From NCBI GenBank assembly GCA_016932415.1, contig JAFGCX010000009.1:56219-120218 (forward strand): a DNA stretch of 64,000 nucleotides, given 5' to 3'. The notes beneath the pieces are model-generated. The model was not told the DNA's origin. It did no database searches and was given only the letters and a program-made list of their open reading frames with translations. This DNA comes from Candidatus Krumholzibacteriota bacterium (GTDB lineage: Bacteria > Krumholzibacteriota > Krumholzibacteriia > Krumholzibacteriales > Krumholzibacteriaceae). Shown here piece after piece: positions 17,926 through 25,691 of this stretch. The position numbers and the translations under genes are program-made. Numbering within the stretch: the first letter of the stretch is position 1; every line of letters begins with the position of its first letter.

Positions 17926-19116
17926 ATGATGGGAAGGTATTCGTCTCTGCTGTCATATTGTCTTTTGGGATGCCTGGCGGCTTTTTTAATGGCAATATTC
18001 TCACCTGTCAATGCCCAGAGGGCCGCACCGCTGATTGTTGACCATAACTGCACTGATATTACACTTATTCCGGAAGCTGGAATCATCAACGCGAAAACGG
18101 TGCTTCATATCGTGTATGGACACACGTCGCACGGCAGCCAGATAACAGATGGCATGACCGGCCTGGTGGGTTTTGCCAACGGTGGCGGTCTGGGGTTATC
18201 CCTGGCGGCCGATATATTCGCGTGGAACAATGGTGGATCGGACGGCGCGCTCGATCTGCACGATGAAGGTATGTACGGAGACGTCGGATATTATCCCGAC
18301 TGGGTGAACGAAACGGTGGACTATATAGAGAATAATCCGGATGTGAATGTCATCGTCTGGTCCTGGTGCGGCCAAGCCGGGGACAAGTATGTCGCGGGGA
18401 CTCTCTACAGCGAATATCTTGCTCCGATGAGCCAGCTCGAGATCGATTATCCTGATCTGACATTTGTCTATATGACAGGTCATATGGACCATTACGCGGA
18501 TGCCGATATAAAAGCAGCCAACCAGATGATACGCGAATATTGCATTGAGAACAATAAGGTGCTCTATGACTTTGCCGACATAGAATGCTATGATCCAGAT
18601 GGGACTTTTTTCGAATATCCCGATGACGATTGCGATTATTATTCGTCTGAATTCGGACCTCTTTTAGGTAACTGGGCTTTAGAATGGCAAGATTCGCATC
18701 CGATGAACGTGGACTGGTATGATTGCAATGCCGAACACAGCCAGCCATTGAACGGTAATCTCAAAGCTTACGCCGCATGGTGGTTGTGGGTCAGGTTGAG
18801 CGGATACGGGATAAACACGGGGATTGAAGATATACCCACGCCTTTTACACTGGGGCAGAACTTTCCCAATCCATTCAATCCGGCTACTACGATCAAATAC
18901 AGTGTATCAGTGAAGTCGAGGGTCTCACTCGCCATTTATGACGTAAACGGCCGGTTGATCGACAGGCTGATCGACCGTATTATCGCCCCTGGTTCCTACG
19001 TCCAGTCGTGGGATGGTACTGATACCAGTGGTCGCCGGGTGAAATCGGGTATTTATTTCTACAGGTTGAGATCAAACGGGTCCGAGCAGACAAAAAAAAT
19101 GGTATTACTCCAATAA
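17926..19116 (+). CDS. Exported SGNH-like protein with C-terminal FlgD-like sorting domain
   Basis: A 396-aa secreted protein. A signal peptide (LLSYCLLGCLAAFLMAIF) ends near VNAQ. The central domain has VYGHTSHGSQITDGM, NVIVWSWCGQAGD, FVYMTGHMDHYADAD and a DSHP block, paralleling the divergent lipoprotein. The last 85 residues form a FlgD-like/type IX sorting-style Ig domain: LGQNFPNPFNPATTIKYSV, SLAIYDVNGRLIDRL, DGTDTSGRRVKSGIYFYRL. The start ATG-ATG at 17926/17929 follows CTGGAG. Probably surface-anchored or released, with an unproven hydrolase role on the surface glycan. Confidence 0.82.
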   Translation: MMGRYSSLLSYCLLGCLAAFLMAIFSPVNAQRAAPLIVDHNCTDITLIPEAGIINAKTVLHIVYGHTSHGSQITDGMTGLVGFANGGGLGLSLAADIFAWNNGGSDGALDLHDEGMYGDVGYYPDWVNETVDYIENNPDVNVIVWSWCGQAGDKYVAGTLYSEYLAPMSQLEIDYPDLTFVYMTGHMDHYADADIKAANQMIREYCIENNKVLYDFADIECYDPDGTFFEYPDDDCDYYSSEFGPLLGNWALEWQDSHPMNVDWYDCNAEHSQPLNGNLKAYAAWWLWVRLSGYGINTGIEDIPTPFTLGQNFPNPFNPATTIKYSVSVKSRVSLAIYDVNGRLIDRLIDRIIAPGSYVQSWDGTDTSGRRVKSGIYFYRLRSNGSEQTKKMVLLQ

Positions 19117-19169
19117 ATCGATTTCGGGAAGAATCTGATGAAAAACCGCCTCGATCGAGGTGAGATCTA

Positions 19170-19832
19170 TTAAGGTGAAATATCTTTTACGGGATTTGCG
19201 CTTTCCGCGCAAAACTTCTCTCTGACCAGCCTGTTTTTCTTTTCCGTGTCAAAGAGGCTGACTCTTATAGCGTTATTGCTGCAATTTATCAATTTCTTAT
19301 ACAAGCTGCACTTCATGATCGTTTTAGCGGGATTTCCCATCACGACTGAATCGGGCTCTATTTTCCCTCTTACGACCGAGCCTGCCCCTATAACGCAGTT
19401 ATCACCGATGACTGAACCTGGTAGAATAATACAGTTGATGCCGATAAAACAATTGGAGCCGACTTTGATCTTCCCGAAGACATTTATGTCGTTTGAATGA
19501 TCGTCGTGGTCATAAAAAAGCCAGGCTCCTCCATCATGAGTTATGAACTGCGTTCCGGTCGCGATAACGACATTATCTCCAATCTCGACGAGGTATGGCT
19601 CACTGGAGAATTCCAGAGTGTATAATCTGCAATTATCACCGATTTTGACTCCCTCTTCCCTTGCCATCTCAACTCGCCACTGGTAGATGTTTGTTCTGAA
19701 CAGTATTTTAAGTTGGAATTTCTTCTCGATCTTTTTCAATAATCTCGATGAAATCCTGCTGTTAAGCCTTCGCACGACGGGCAAGAATAATTTTGATGAA
19801 AGATATTTCAAGTTGTCAAAAAGACGTTTCAT
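19170..19832 (-). CDS. Hexapeptide-repeat (LbH) acyltransferase
   Basis: A 220-aa acetyltransferase of the xenobiotic/sugar LbH type. Repeats run from EEGVKIGDNCRLYTLEF through FGKIKVGSNCFIGINCIILP and GDNCVIGAGSVVRGKIEPDS; the likely catalytic histidine is in ITHDGGAWLF. The N-terminal 70 residues are basic and helical. The frame is open to 20012, but the ATG at 19832 has GGAG eight bases upstream and a sigma-54-like promoter just before it. Likely an O-acetyltransferase for a glycan. Confidence 0.86.
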   Translation of the reverse strand: MKRLFDNLKYLSSKLFLPVVRRLNSRISSRLLKKIEKKFQLKILFRTNIYQWRVEMAREEGVKIGDNCRLYTLEFSSEPYLVEIGDNVVIATGTQFITHDGGAWLFYDHDDHSNDINVFGKIKVGSNCFIGINCIILPGSVIGDNCVIGAGSVVRGKIEPDSVVMGNPAKTIMKCSLYKKLINCSNNAIRVSLFDTEKKNRLVREKFCAESANPVKDISP

Positions 19833-19873
19833 ATTGTTTTCTCCTTGACCCGGACGGGATGCTTCCACCTGCT

Positions 19874-19889
19874 TGCAGTAACTATGCCT
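19874..19889 (-). promoter_or_regulatory. Candidate sigma-54 promoter for LbH acyltransferase
   Basis: Read on the minus strand, AGGCATAGTTACTGCA matches the -24 GGCA and -12 TGCA with exact GG-N10-GC spacing. Transcription would start near 19863, 30 bp before the ATG at 19832 and just upstream of its ribosome site. Confidence 0.5.
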
Positions 19890-20152
19890 CGATCCCTCCA
19901 TTTCTGGAGGCGCCGAATCTGCCTCGGGGACGGTGGATTGTATCCGCGCCAGTCTACCGGCCCGAGCGGATTGTACCCTTTTTTGCACAGTTTCACAAGT
20001 GCCAGTATGCACGACGCGGTATATCAGGAAAAAATATGCTTGGTAATTTCAATCTATTTCTGTTATCTCTCTTTATGTTGATAACTGTTATATTTAGACT
20101 TACCTTGCTAGTGCAGGACGGGGTCGCCGGTTTCCCGGAAACCCTCGAGTAT
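19890..20152. other. Divergent intergenic region without a gene
   Basis: Together with its flanks this is a 380-bp gap between the acyltransferase and the beta-helix gene. I see no coding frame with a ribosome site. The notable content is one sigma-54-like site at each end, pointing outward in opposite directions. Confidence 0.5.
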
Positions 20153-20168
20153 GGGAACGAAAATTGCG
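20153..20168 (+). promoter_or_regulatory. Candidate sigma-54 promoter for beta-helix protein
   Basis: GGGAACGAAAATTGCG agrees with TGGCACGNNNNTTGCW at GG, ACG and TTGC, with GG (20154-20155) and GC (20166-20167) ten bases apart. The predicted start near 20179 is 35 bp before the ATG at 20214 and ahead of its GGAGGG ribosome site. Confidence 0.6.
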
Positions 20169-20213
20169 TAGTCTAATGAGGATTTAGCATCTTCGATTGT
20201 ACCTGGAGGGTAA

Positions 20214-21734
20214 ATGATGGTCATTCCAGAAACAAATAGATATTTTGTCCTGTTTGCGGTTCTGCTGATCCTGCTGATGCCTTCGGGCGGGCTGAACGCG
20301 AGGATTGTTCATGTAGCGGTCAACGGGAGTGACAGTGGAGACGGGAGCGCGGAGAATCCGTATGTCAGCGTTCAGATGGCCATTGATGACACTTATGAGA
20401 ATGGATATGGCCTTCCCGGGGGCGACACGATATACGTTCATGAAGGAACATATCTGAATGAACCGAGAGCGGGGGGGTATCAACTTTACGGTGAACCTGA
20501 CGCGTGGACATATCTGATGGGGGTTCCCGGAGAAGACAATCCCGTTTTTGCGGCCTTGCCGACGGCAGGATTCACCGCTTTGCATAGTGACTGGCCCGCG
20601 TTGAACCATTTTGTTCTTAAACGGCTCACCTTTAAAAAGACCAACCCGACAGAAGGGGCGCACAATATAAATATCTACAGTGATGACTGGGACGAGGAGG
20701 CCGTGCATCATGTCGTGATTGACAGCTGCATTTTTTACAATCAGAGGGTAAATTCCGAAATGATTAAAATGGCCGGTGTGGATAATTTTGTCATCAGGAA
20801 CTGCTATGCCAATGGAAGCAACGCGACCAGTATCGCTTTCGCCGGTGTCGGCTGCCATAACGGTGAGGTCGTCAGTTGCAGGATCGATTCATGTATGCAG
20901 GGGGGGATACAGTTCAAGGGCGGAAGCAGTGAAATAGTAATCAGAAATAATGTTATAAATATGGCTAGTTTTACCGGTGTCAATATGGGTGGAGATACCG
21001 GTACTGATCATCTCAGGCCTTCAATCGACGAGATGGAAGAGCCGACTTATGAAGCGAAAGGCATAGATGTCTACAGCAACGTCCTGATCGACTGTGTCGT
21101 ACCTTTCGCGTTCAACACAGCGAGAGACTGCAGGTTTTATAACAACATGGTGATAACGACGGATCTTACGCGCAACGCTGAAGGATTGTACGAAAGTGTC
21201 GGCGTCGTATGGATACGACATACAAGTGACTGGTGCCCCAACGCGTCCCGAAACTGCCTGGTTGCCAATAATATTTTCTACTTCAATGAAGTAAGAAACG
21301 GTTATCAGAATATATTTTTCCAGCTGACCTCAGATAACAATTACGATGAAGACGATTATGCTTCTACATTCAGATTTCATAACAATCTGTGGTATTGCTA
21401 TGAAAATCCGGCAGAATCGTGGAAGGATTGGACCAACGAGGGAAGATGGGAATGTGTCGACACTACCGGCACCAATCTATACGCTGTGGACCCGGTTCTT
21501 TATACAGATCCTGTCTCTGGCCTCCCTCTTCCGTCCAACTCTTATACCCTGGCCTGGAAGGGAATTAGCGTGACTCCTCCGGATGGTTACGAGTTCAGAG
21601 ACTTTTTTGGAGAGGTCTATTCAAGCCCGCCTCCGATAGGGCCGGTCAACCTGACTTCTGAGCCTGGCGCTCCCCCTTCGATGCCATCAAACAGGATATT
21701 GATGTTCCAGAATCTCACGGGGAAGAAGGATTGA
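20214..21734 (+). CDS. Exported right-handed beta-helix protein
   Basis: A 506-aa secreted protein. The signal peptide (FVLFAVLLILLMPSGGLNA) is followed by the entry motif VHVAVNGSDSGDGSAENPYV typical of pectate-lyase-like/DUF1565 beta-helix proteins. Repeated short beta segments (DNFVIRNCYANGSN, EIVIRNNVINMASF, DCRFYNNMVITT, NCLVANNIFYFNE) follow over residues 150-400. Such folds bind or cleave polysaccharides, or act as modifying epimerases; catalytic residues cannot be assigned. No FlgD-like tail is seen. Ribosome site GGAGGG, four bases before the ATG pair at 20214/20217. Confidence 0.85.
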   Translation: MMVIPETNRYFVLFAVLLILLMPSGGLNARIVHVAVNGSDSGDGSAENPYVSVQMAIDDTYENGYGLPGGDTIYVHEGTYLNEPRAGGYQLYGEPDAWTYLMGVPGEDNPVFAALPTAGFTALHSDWPALNHFVLKRLTFKKTNPTEGAHNINIYSDDWDEEAVHHVVIDSCIFYNQRVNSEMIKMAGVDNFVIRNCYANGSNATSIAFAGVGCHNGEVVSCRIDSCMQGGIQFKGGSSEIVIRNNVINMASFTGVNMGGDTGTDHLRPSIDEMEEPTYEAKGIDVYSNVLIDCVVPFAFNTARDCRFYNNMVITTDLTRNAEGLYESVGVVWIRHTSDWCPNASRNCLVANNIFYFNEVRNGYQNIFFQLTSDNNYDEDDYASTFRFHNNLWYCYENPAESWKDWTNEGRWECVDTTGTNLYAVDPVLYTDPVSGLPLPSNSYTLAWKGISVTPPDGYEFRDFFGEVYSSPPPIGPVNLTSEPGAPPSMPSNRILMFQNLTGKKD

Positions 21735-21815
21735 CGGGGAGAGCACTCTTTCTTAAGCAGAGTTTCCTTGTGGCCAAAAATCCTGTGATCGACTGGTATT
21801 TATTTTCCTGACATA

Positions 21816-22868
21816 TTACTGGCGAGAAAAAGTCCGCTTGATCTTTCTCATCAGTTCAGAAAACCCGAACAGTTCCGCTTCAAATTCAATGTTTGATATA
21901 TTATCGCCATCGAGAAAACGGGTCAGAGCGAATTTGTCAGTCGATGGATAGTTGAGTCCCGGATCGCACGTGACGGCGCTTTTGATACCGGTATCCTCAA
22001 GCCATGGAAACTGAAGACTGTCCCAAATGCCGCTGGGATAGCAGAAATGATCAGCTTCAATATTCAATTCGGATCTCAAAGCTTCGCGGTTATCCTCGAT
22101 TTCCGCGAGAGCGGTATTTTTTTCAACGGGGAAACGGTGCCGGTGCGTATGCAATTCAAGACTTAATCCCATCATTTGAATATCACGCAATTCACGAATA
22201 TTCATCATATGCAGCATCCTGCTTTGTACGATCCTGTCAAAACTTACATTTAAAAGCTCTCCCAAGCGCCGGAGAATATTACCCCTTTTTTCTTCATCGC
22301 ATTCATTTTCACCATAATTGATCAGCTTAAGGATCGTCTTTTCCTTCTCATTAATATCCGAGATATCTACACTGCCCGTCTCAGCATCGAGCAGTTCTGA
22401 CATATCAAGGTTTGTCTCAGTTGTCTTCCAGAACATATATTGGATTACCAGACGAAAAACCGGAGTCTGTTTGAGGACATAGTATGTCGACACATATACT
22501 ACGGCGGGAAACGAATATTCCTTCAGCATCGGAGCGGCAATCTTGAAAGTACTATAGAATCCGTCATCAATCGTTATTACAACTGAATCGGGAGGCAATT
22601 CATCCTTTTGCAAAAGCGCAAGGGCATCCTGGACAGGTATTACATTGAAAGCATTCTCTTTCAAAAAACGCAGGCGCCGGTCAAAAATTCCGGCAGTCAT
22701 GAATGTAAGCGGATAGAGATGACTCTCATCTTCAATCTCGAATCCATGGTAGCATAATATCCTGAGTCCGGACCGCGTCAAAACCCTTGAGAGTCTAAAG
22801 ATCCCGAGAGCTTTACAGACAATATAGAACCCACTTTTAAAAAGGCTATAGGTCCTTTGATATTTCAT
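21816..22868 (-). CDS. Polysaccharide deacetylase (NodB/CE4 domain)
   Basis: A 350-aa carbohydrate esterase 4 protein. It contains LRILCYHGFEIEDE near residue 44, the catalytic/metal strand VVITIDDGFYSTFKIA near 105, the metal-binding pair in SLELHTHRHRFPVE near 240, and HFCYPSGIWDSL near 275. It probably removes N- or O-acetyl groups from a glycan. The frame is open to 23297, but that extension is not protein-like; ATG 22868 is preferred although its ribosome site (GGAGG, 12 bases away) is distant. A sigma-70-type promoter lies just upstream. Confidence 0.85.
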   Translation of the reverse strand: MKYQRTYSLFKSGFYIVCKALGIFRLSRVLTRSGLRILCYHGFEIEDESHLYPLTFMTAGIFDRRLRFLKENAFNVIPVQDALALLQKDELPPDSVVITIDDGFYSTFKIAAPMLKEYSFPAVVYVSTYYVLKQTPVFRLVIQYMFWKTTETNLDMSELLDAETGSVDISDINEKEKTILKLINYGENECDEEKRGNILRRLGELLNVSFDRIVQSRMLHMMNIRELRDIQMMGLSLELHTHRHRFPVEKNTALAEIEDNREALRSELNIEADHFCYPSGIWDSLQFPWLEDTGIKSAVTCDPGLNYPSTDKFALTRFLDGDNISNIEFEAELFGFSELMRKIKRTFSRQ

Positions 22869-22915
22869 CAGGCGAAAAATCCTCCATAAAGAACATTTCT
22901 GTAATACGAAGATCG

Positions 22916-22944
22916 ATTGTATATAAATAAGCCTTCTTGAACAA
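22916..22944 (-). promoter_or_regulatory. Sigma-70-type promoter for deacetylase
   Basis: On the minus strand TTGTTC (22939-22944), 17 bp and TACAAT (22916-22921) give a reasonable promoter 48 bp before the deacetylase start. It supports the short start at 22868. Confidence 0.45.
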
Positions 22945-23004
22945 GCAAGATATAGAAACTTTGTCCGTGTCGATCTGGGCAGTTCCCGGGAATTGTCGGA
23001 CAAG

Positions 23005-23020
23005 TGGCAAGTAAATTGCG
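23005..23020 (+). promoter_or_regulatory. Strong sigma-54 promoter candidate before the FN3/FlgD-like gene
   Basis: TGGCAAGTAAATTGCG matches the consensus TGGCACGNNNNTTGCW at TGGCA, G and TTGC, the best -24 element in the window, with GG 23006-23007 and GC 23018-23019 exactly ten apart. It points toward 23422 and would give a leader of nearly 400 nt, long enough to contain a small ORF. Confidence 0.6.
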
Positions 23021-23133
23021 GAGGATTTAAGGCGGTAGCATGATAAAGGAATATTGAAAACAGGCGCGTATAGAAGGCTGGATCGATGAGGCTTGACTGG
23101 AAATCCGGAGTAACGACAGGGAACGGAAAAAAG

Positions 23134-23361
23134 ATGAGAGACTTCAATGTGGAAAATCGGGTGGCAAGAATTTTTAGCAAAATGCAACAATTGGTTTCAG
23201 AAGGCGACTTGCGGGGCGCGAGAAATGATTTTTCATCAAACAGGAATAATAGCTTGCGGCCGGTACAGGACATCCCAGTCTCAAAGTTGATAATCAACTC
23301 TAAATCAAATAATAGTATAGAGATGATAGAAAGAAAGGAATTGAATCAAAATACTTATTGA
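23134..23361 (+). CDS. Possible small protein in the sigma-54 leader (75 aa)
   Basis: A weakly supported frame downstream of the sigma-54-like site. From ATG 23134 it reads MRDFNVENRVARIFSKMQQL and is then Ser/Asn-rich, with no signal peptide. A GGAA ten bases upstream is a poor ribosome site. It may be real, or simply an open frame in a long 5' leader of the next gene. No family recognised. Confidence 0.22.
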   Translation: MRDFNVENRVARIFSKMQQLVSEGDLRGARNDFSSNRNNSLRPVQDIPVSKLIINSKSNNSIEMIERKELNQNTY

Positions 23362-23421
23362 TTAAATTCGGGATATGCTCCATTTTAAGCAGGACAAAAA
23401 CGAATCTTTGAGGAGGATGAT

Positions 23422-24333
23422 ATGACTCCTGTCAGAATAAAAGCAGCAATCTTCGTATTCGTTTTAGTGTTTTCCATCCCCGTGGCGGCGCAACAAACGA
23501 TCGACTATATTGTCAACTGGTCCGCGAATCCAGAACCTGACATTGAAAAATATCTGGTCTACAGGTCATTTGAGTCCGAAAGCGGGTTCGAGTTGATAGA
23601 CAGTGTCGATGTAAACACCTTGTTCTATATCGATCTGGAACGCGAAGAAGGAATTGCTTGTTATTACCGTGTGGCGGCTAAAAATACAGCCGGAGCGATC
23701 GGCGTAATGTCCGAGAATGTATCAGGGTTTACTATTCCTGATGGCGCCGACCAGGCAACTGACGCGCTCTGCCGGATCTCAAGTTTTAGAAAGATAGACA
23801 ACAGGATATATGATGTCACCTGGACTACTCAAAACCCGACTATCGGTTTTCTGAGATTCGATTCAGATGACGAAGTCCTTGATCTGACAAGTTCATGGGA
23901 CAATTCGGAGTATCGAACTACACACACCATCCGTGTGAGCGATTTCGAGTCGGAAGGGATGTATTATTTCAGGGCCGTCTCATACGATGCTCAAAAGAAT
24001 ATGGTGATCTCTTCCGTTGAGATACTTGAAGTCGAGGACGAAAACGCCGCTCCTCCTACAGCAGTACAGGATCTTTTCATATATCCGGTTCCTTACAATC
24101 CGGTATCGGGATCTATGACTATAGATGGAGTCCCTGAGGGCGGTTCGGTTACGATCTTTAATGAGAGCGGACTTGAAGTATGGAGAAAAGAGGGTGTGGA
24201 ATCAGATTCCACGTTAAACTGGGATGGTAATAATATGAATGGAAGCCCTGTCACAAGCGGCATCTACTATGTTGTTACCAAGTCCGCCAGCGGTAAAATA
24301 TTCAGCAGGAATCCGATAATGGTAGTGCATTAG
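23422..24333 (+). CDS. Exported protein with fibronectin-III and FlgD-like domains
   Basis: A 303-aa secreted protein. A signal peptide ends at PVAAQ near residue 24. A fibronectin type III-like domain covers about residues 28-105 (VNWSANPEPDIEKYLVYRSF to YYRVAAKNTAGAIGV). The C-terminal 85 residues form a FlgD-like Ig domain (LFIYPVPYNPVSGSMTI, TLNWDGNNMNGSPVTSGIYY). Ribosome site AGGAGGAT before ATG. It is paired with the PorV-like gene 17 bp downstream, which suggests an exported substrate or surface adhesin handled by that barrel. Confidence 0.85.
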   Translation: MTPVRIKAAIFVFVLVFSIPVAAQQTIDYIVNWSANPEPDIEKYLVYRSFESESGFELIDSVDVNTLFYIDLEREEGIACYYRVAAKNTAGAIGVMSENVSGFTIPDGADQATDALCRISSFRKIDNRIYDVTWTTQNPTIGFLRFDSDDEVLDLTSSWDNSEYRTTHTIRVSDFESEGMYYFRAVSYDAQKNMVISSVEILEVEDENAAPPTAVQDLFIYPVPYNPVSGSMTIDGVPEGGSVTIFNESGLEVWRKEGVESDSTLNWDGNNMNGSPVTSGIYYVVTKSASGKIFSRNPIMVVH

Positions 24334-24350
24334 AAAGTGACGGCATCAAA

Positions 24351-25295
24351 ATGGAATATACAGCAAATACGATAAAGCGTTTTCTGTCTGTTCTGGTGCT
24401 GTTATCAGTCCTGACGGTCCCGGTGGCGCTAAGCGCCACCGATGGACCAGGATGCACCGGGGCAAACTACCTTACATATACCGTCGGATCGAAATCTGTG
24501 GCGATGGGAGAGGCTGTCGCCGCTTTATCCGGCGATCAGTTCACCTGGCTCTCATCTCCGGGGACGTTCCATTTCATGGAGGGTAGCGGAGTCGGGATAA
24601 CGCACGCGGAATGGTTGATAGATACAAGATTCAATAATCTATCTTACTATCAAAGAATCAGTGATATGTATGTCTTCAGTGGAGCTATTACCTATACATA
24701 CCGGCCGGATATTCAGGGGTATGACAGTTATGGGATCGAGACGAGTAAACTTCAGAGCTATAACTACGTGGCTCAGGCAGGAGTCGGTTTTACGCCAGTC
24801 GATCAGTTCACGGTGGGAATGAACCTGAAATATTTCAGAGAGAAACTTGACAGCTGGGCCGAGGGCGGGATCTGCTTCGATCTTGGGGCTCTTTTTACGA
24901 TTGAAAGTAAAAATATTGCCCTCGGTTTTGTCTTGCAGAACATTGGTCCTGATCTTGAATCCGAGACGATGAAAGAACCCCTGCCCATGACGATACGTTT
25001 TGGGGCCAGCCACAACCGGGAGATCATTAAGGACAAGTTTGGTTACGGAGCCGTATTCGATCTTGTGAATCCCAGGTTCGAGGATCCTTACTTGAGTGCC
25101 GGCATTGAACTTCAGATGTACAATATTCTTTCTGTCAGGGGAGGTTATCTCAGTCAGGAATCAAAAGCCGGGAATAATCTGACCATGGGGTGCGGGATCA
25201 GGGTACAGGAAAACCTGTCGATCGATTACGCGTGGGCTTCGTTTGGGGACCTCGATTCAATTCACAAGGTCTCGATTTTCTGGAAGCTTGACTGA
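24351..25295 (+). CDS. PorV/UPF0164-type outer-membrane protein
   Basis: A 314-aa outer-membrane barrel of the PorV/PorQ (UPF0164) kind. A signal peptide (LSVLVLLSVLTVPVALSA) is followed by the hallmark YTVGSKSVAMGEAVAALSGD and WLSSPGTFHF near residue 62, then alternating barrel strands. In Bacteroidetes, PorV shuttles type IX secretion cargo to the sortase or anchors it. Here it is adjacent to an FN3/FlgD-like secreted protein, consistent with such a role. A terminator follows at 25366. Confidence 0.82.
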   Translation: MEYTANTIKRFLSVLVLLSVLTVPVALSATDGPGCTGANYLTYTVGSKSVAMGEAVAALSGDQFTWLSSPGTFHFMEGSGVGITHAEWLIDTRFNNLSYYQRISDMYVFSGAITYTYRPDIQGYDSYGIETSKLQSYNYVAQAGVGFTPVDQFTVGMNLKYFREKLDSWAEGGICFDLGALFTIESKNIALGFVLQNIGPDLESETMKEPLPMTIRFGASHNREIIKDKFGYGAVFDLVNPRFEDPYLSAGIELQMYNILSVRGGYLSQESKAGNNLTMGCGIRVQENLSIDYAWASFGDLDSIHKVSIFWKLD

Positions 25296-25365
25296 GACTG
25301 AAAAACAGTGGGGATGACTTCGATCTTGATCAGGTGACTGTCTCTGCATCCCTGGCGGGTCTTTG

Positions 25366-25395
25366 TACCGGGGATGTACAGCGCCGGTATTTTTT
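25366..25395 (+). terminator. Intrinsic terminator after PorV-like gene
   Basis: A six-pair stem TACCGG (25366-25371) / CCGGTA (25384-25389) with a 12-base loop is followed directly by six T (25390-25395). It lies 70 bp after the PorV-like stop and ends that transcription unit. Confidence 0.7.
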
Positions 25396-25691
25396 AGTCG
25401 CCTGTATTGTCCGTTCATAAACTCCTTACGGTGTCGTGCCGCGTTCAAAGCTTTCATAAAACCGACAAATCCATATTTGAGAGCAAATTCATCCTTGTCT
25501 AATACGATATCAGGAGATAGAATAATCGCGGGGATAGCGATTAACTACAGGCAACAGAGTTCTTGTGACAGCATCGCTTAATGTGAGTCTGCCGGGCTGT
25601 CCTATCGATTGAAAAAGACAATTGTCTTTCTATCAGCCGAAGATCCGCTCGCATTGGTCGAGTCCGAAAGGGCCATGGATCAGGAGACAGG
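25396..25691. other. Intergenic region before acyltransferase 3 gene, with palindrome
   Basis: About 300 bp with no supported gene. Its one clear structure is a perfect 16-bp palindrome AAAGACAATTGTCTTT at 25614-25629, about 60 bp before the downstream start, which could be an operator for a dimeric regulator. Confidence 0.4.

Noticed and set aside
19149-19160. CCTCGATCGAGG palindrome between the convergent genes
   Set aside because: Twelve bases without a loop or T-run; CGATCG-type words are frequent throughout this genome.
20184-20858. 224-codon minus-strand frame across the beta-helix gene start
   Set aside because: Antisense to the signal peptide and conserved entry motif of the secreted protein; it would also overlap that gene's promoter. 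No ribosome site.
22869-23297. 143-codon N-terminal extension of the deacetylase
   Set aside because: Composition is not protein-like, it crosses a plausible promoter for the shorter gene, and the CE4 domain is complete from 22868.
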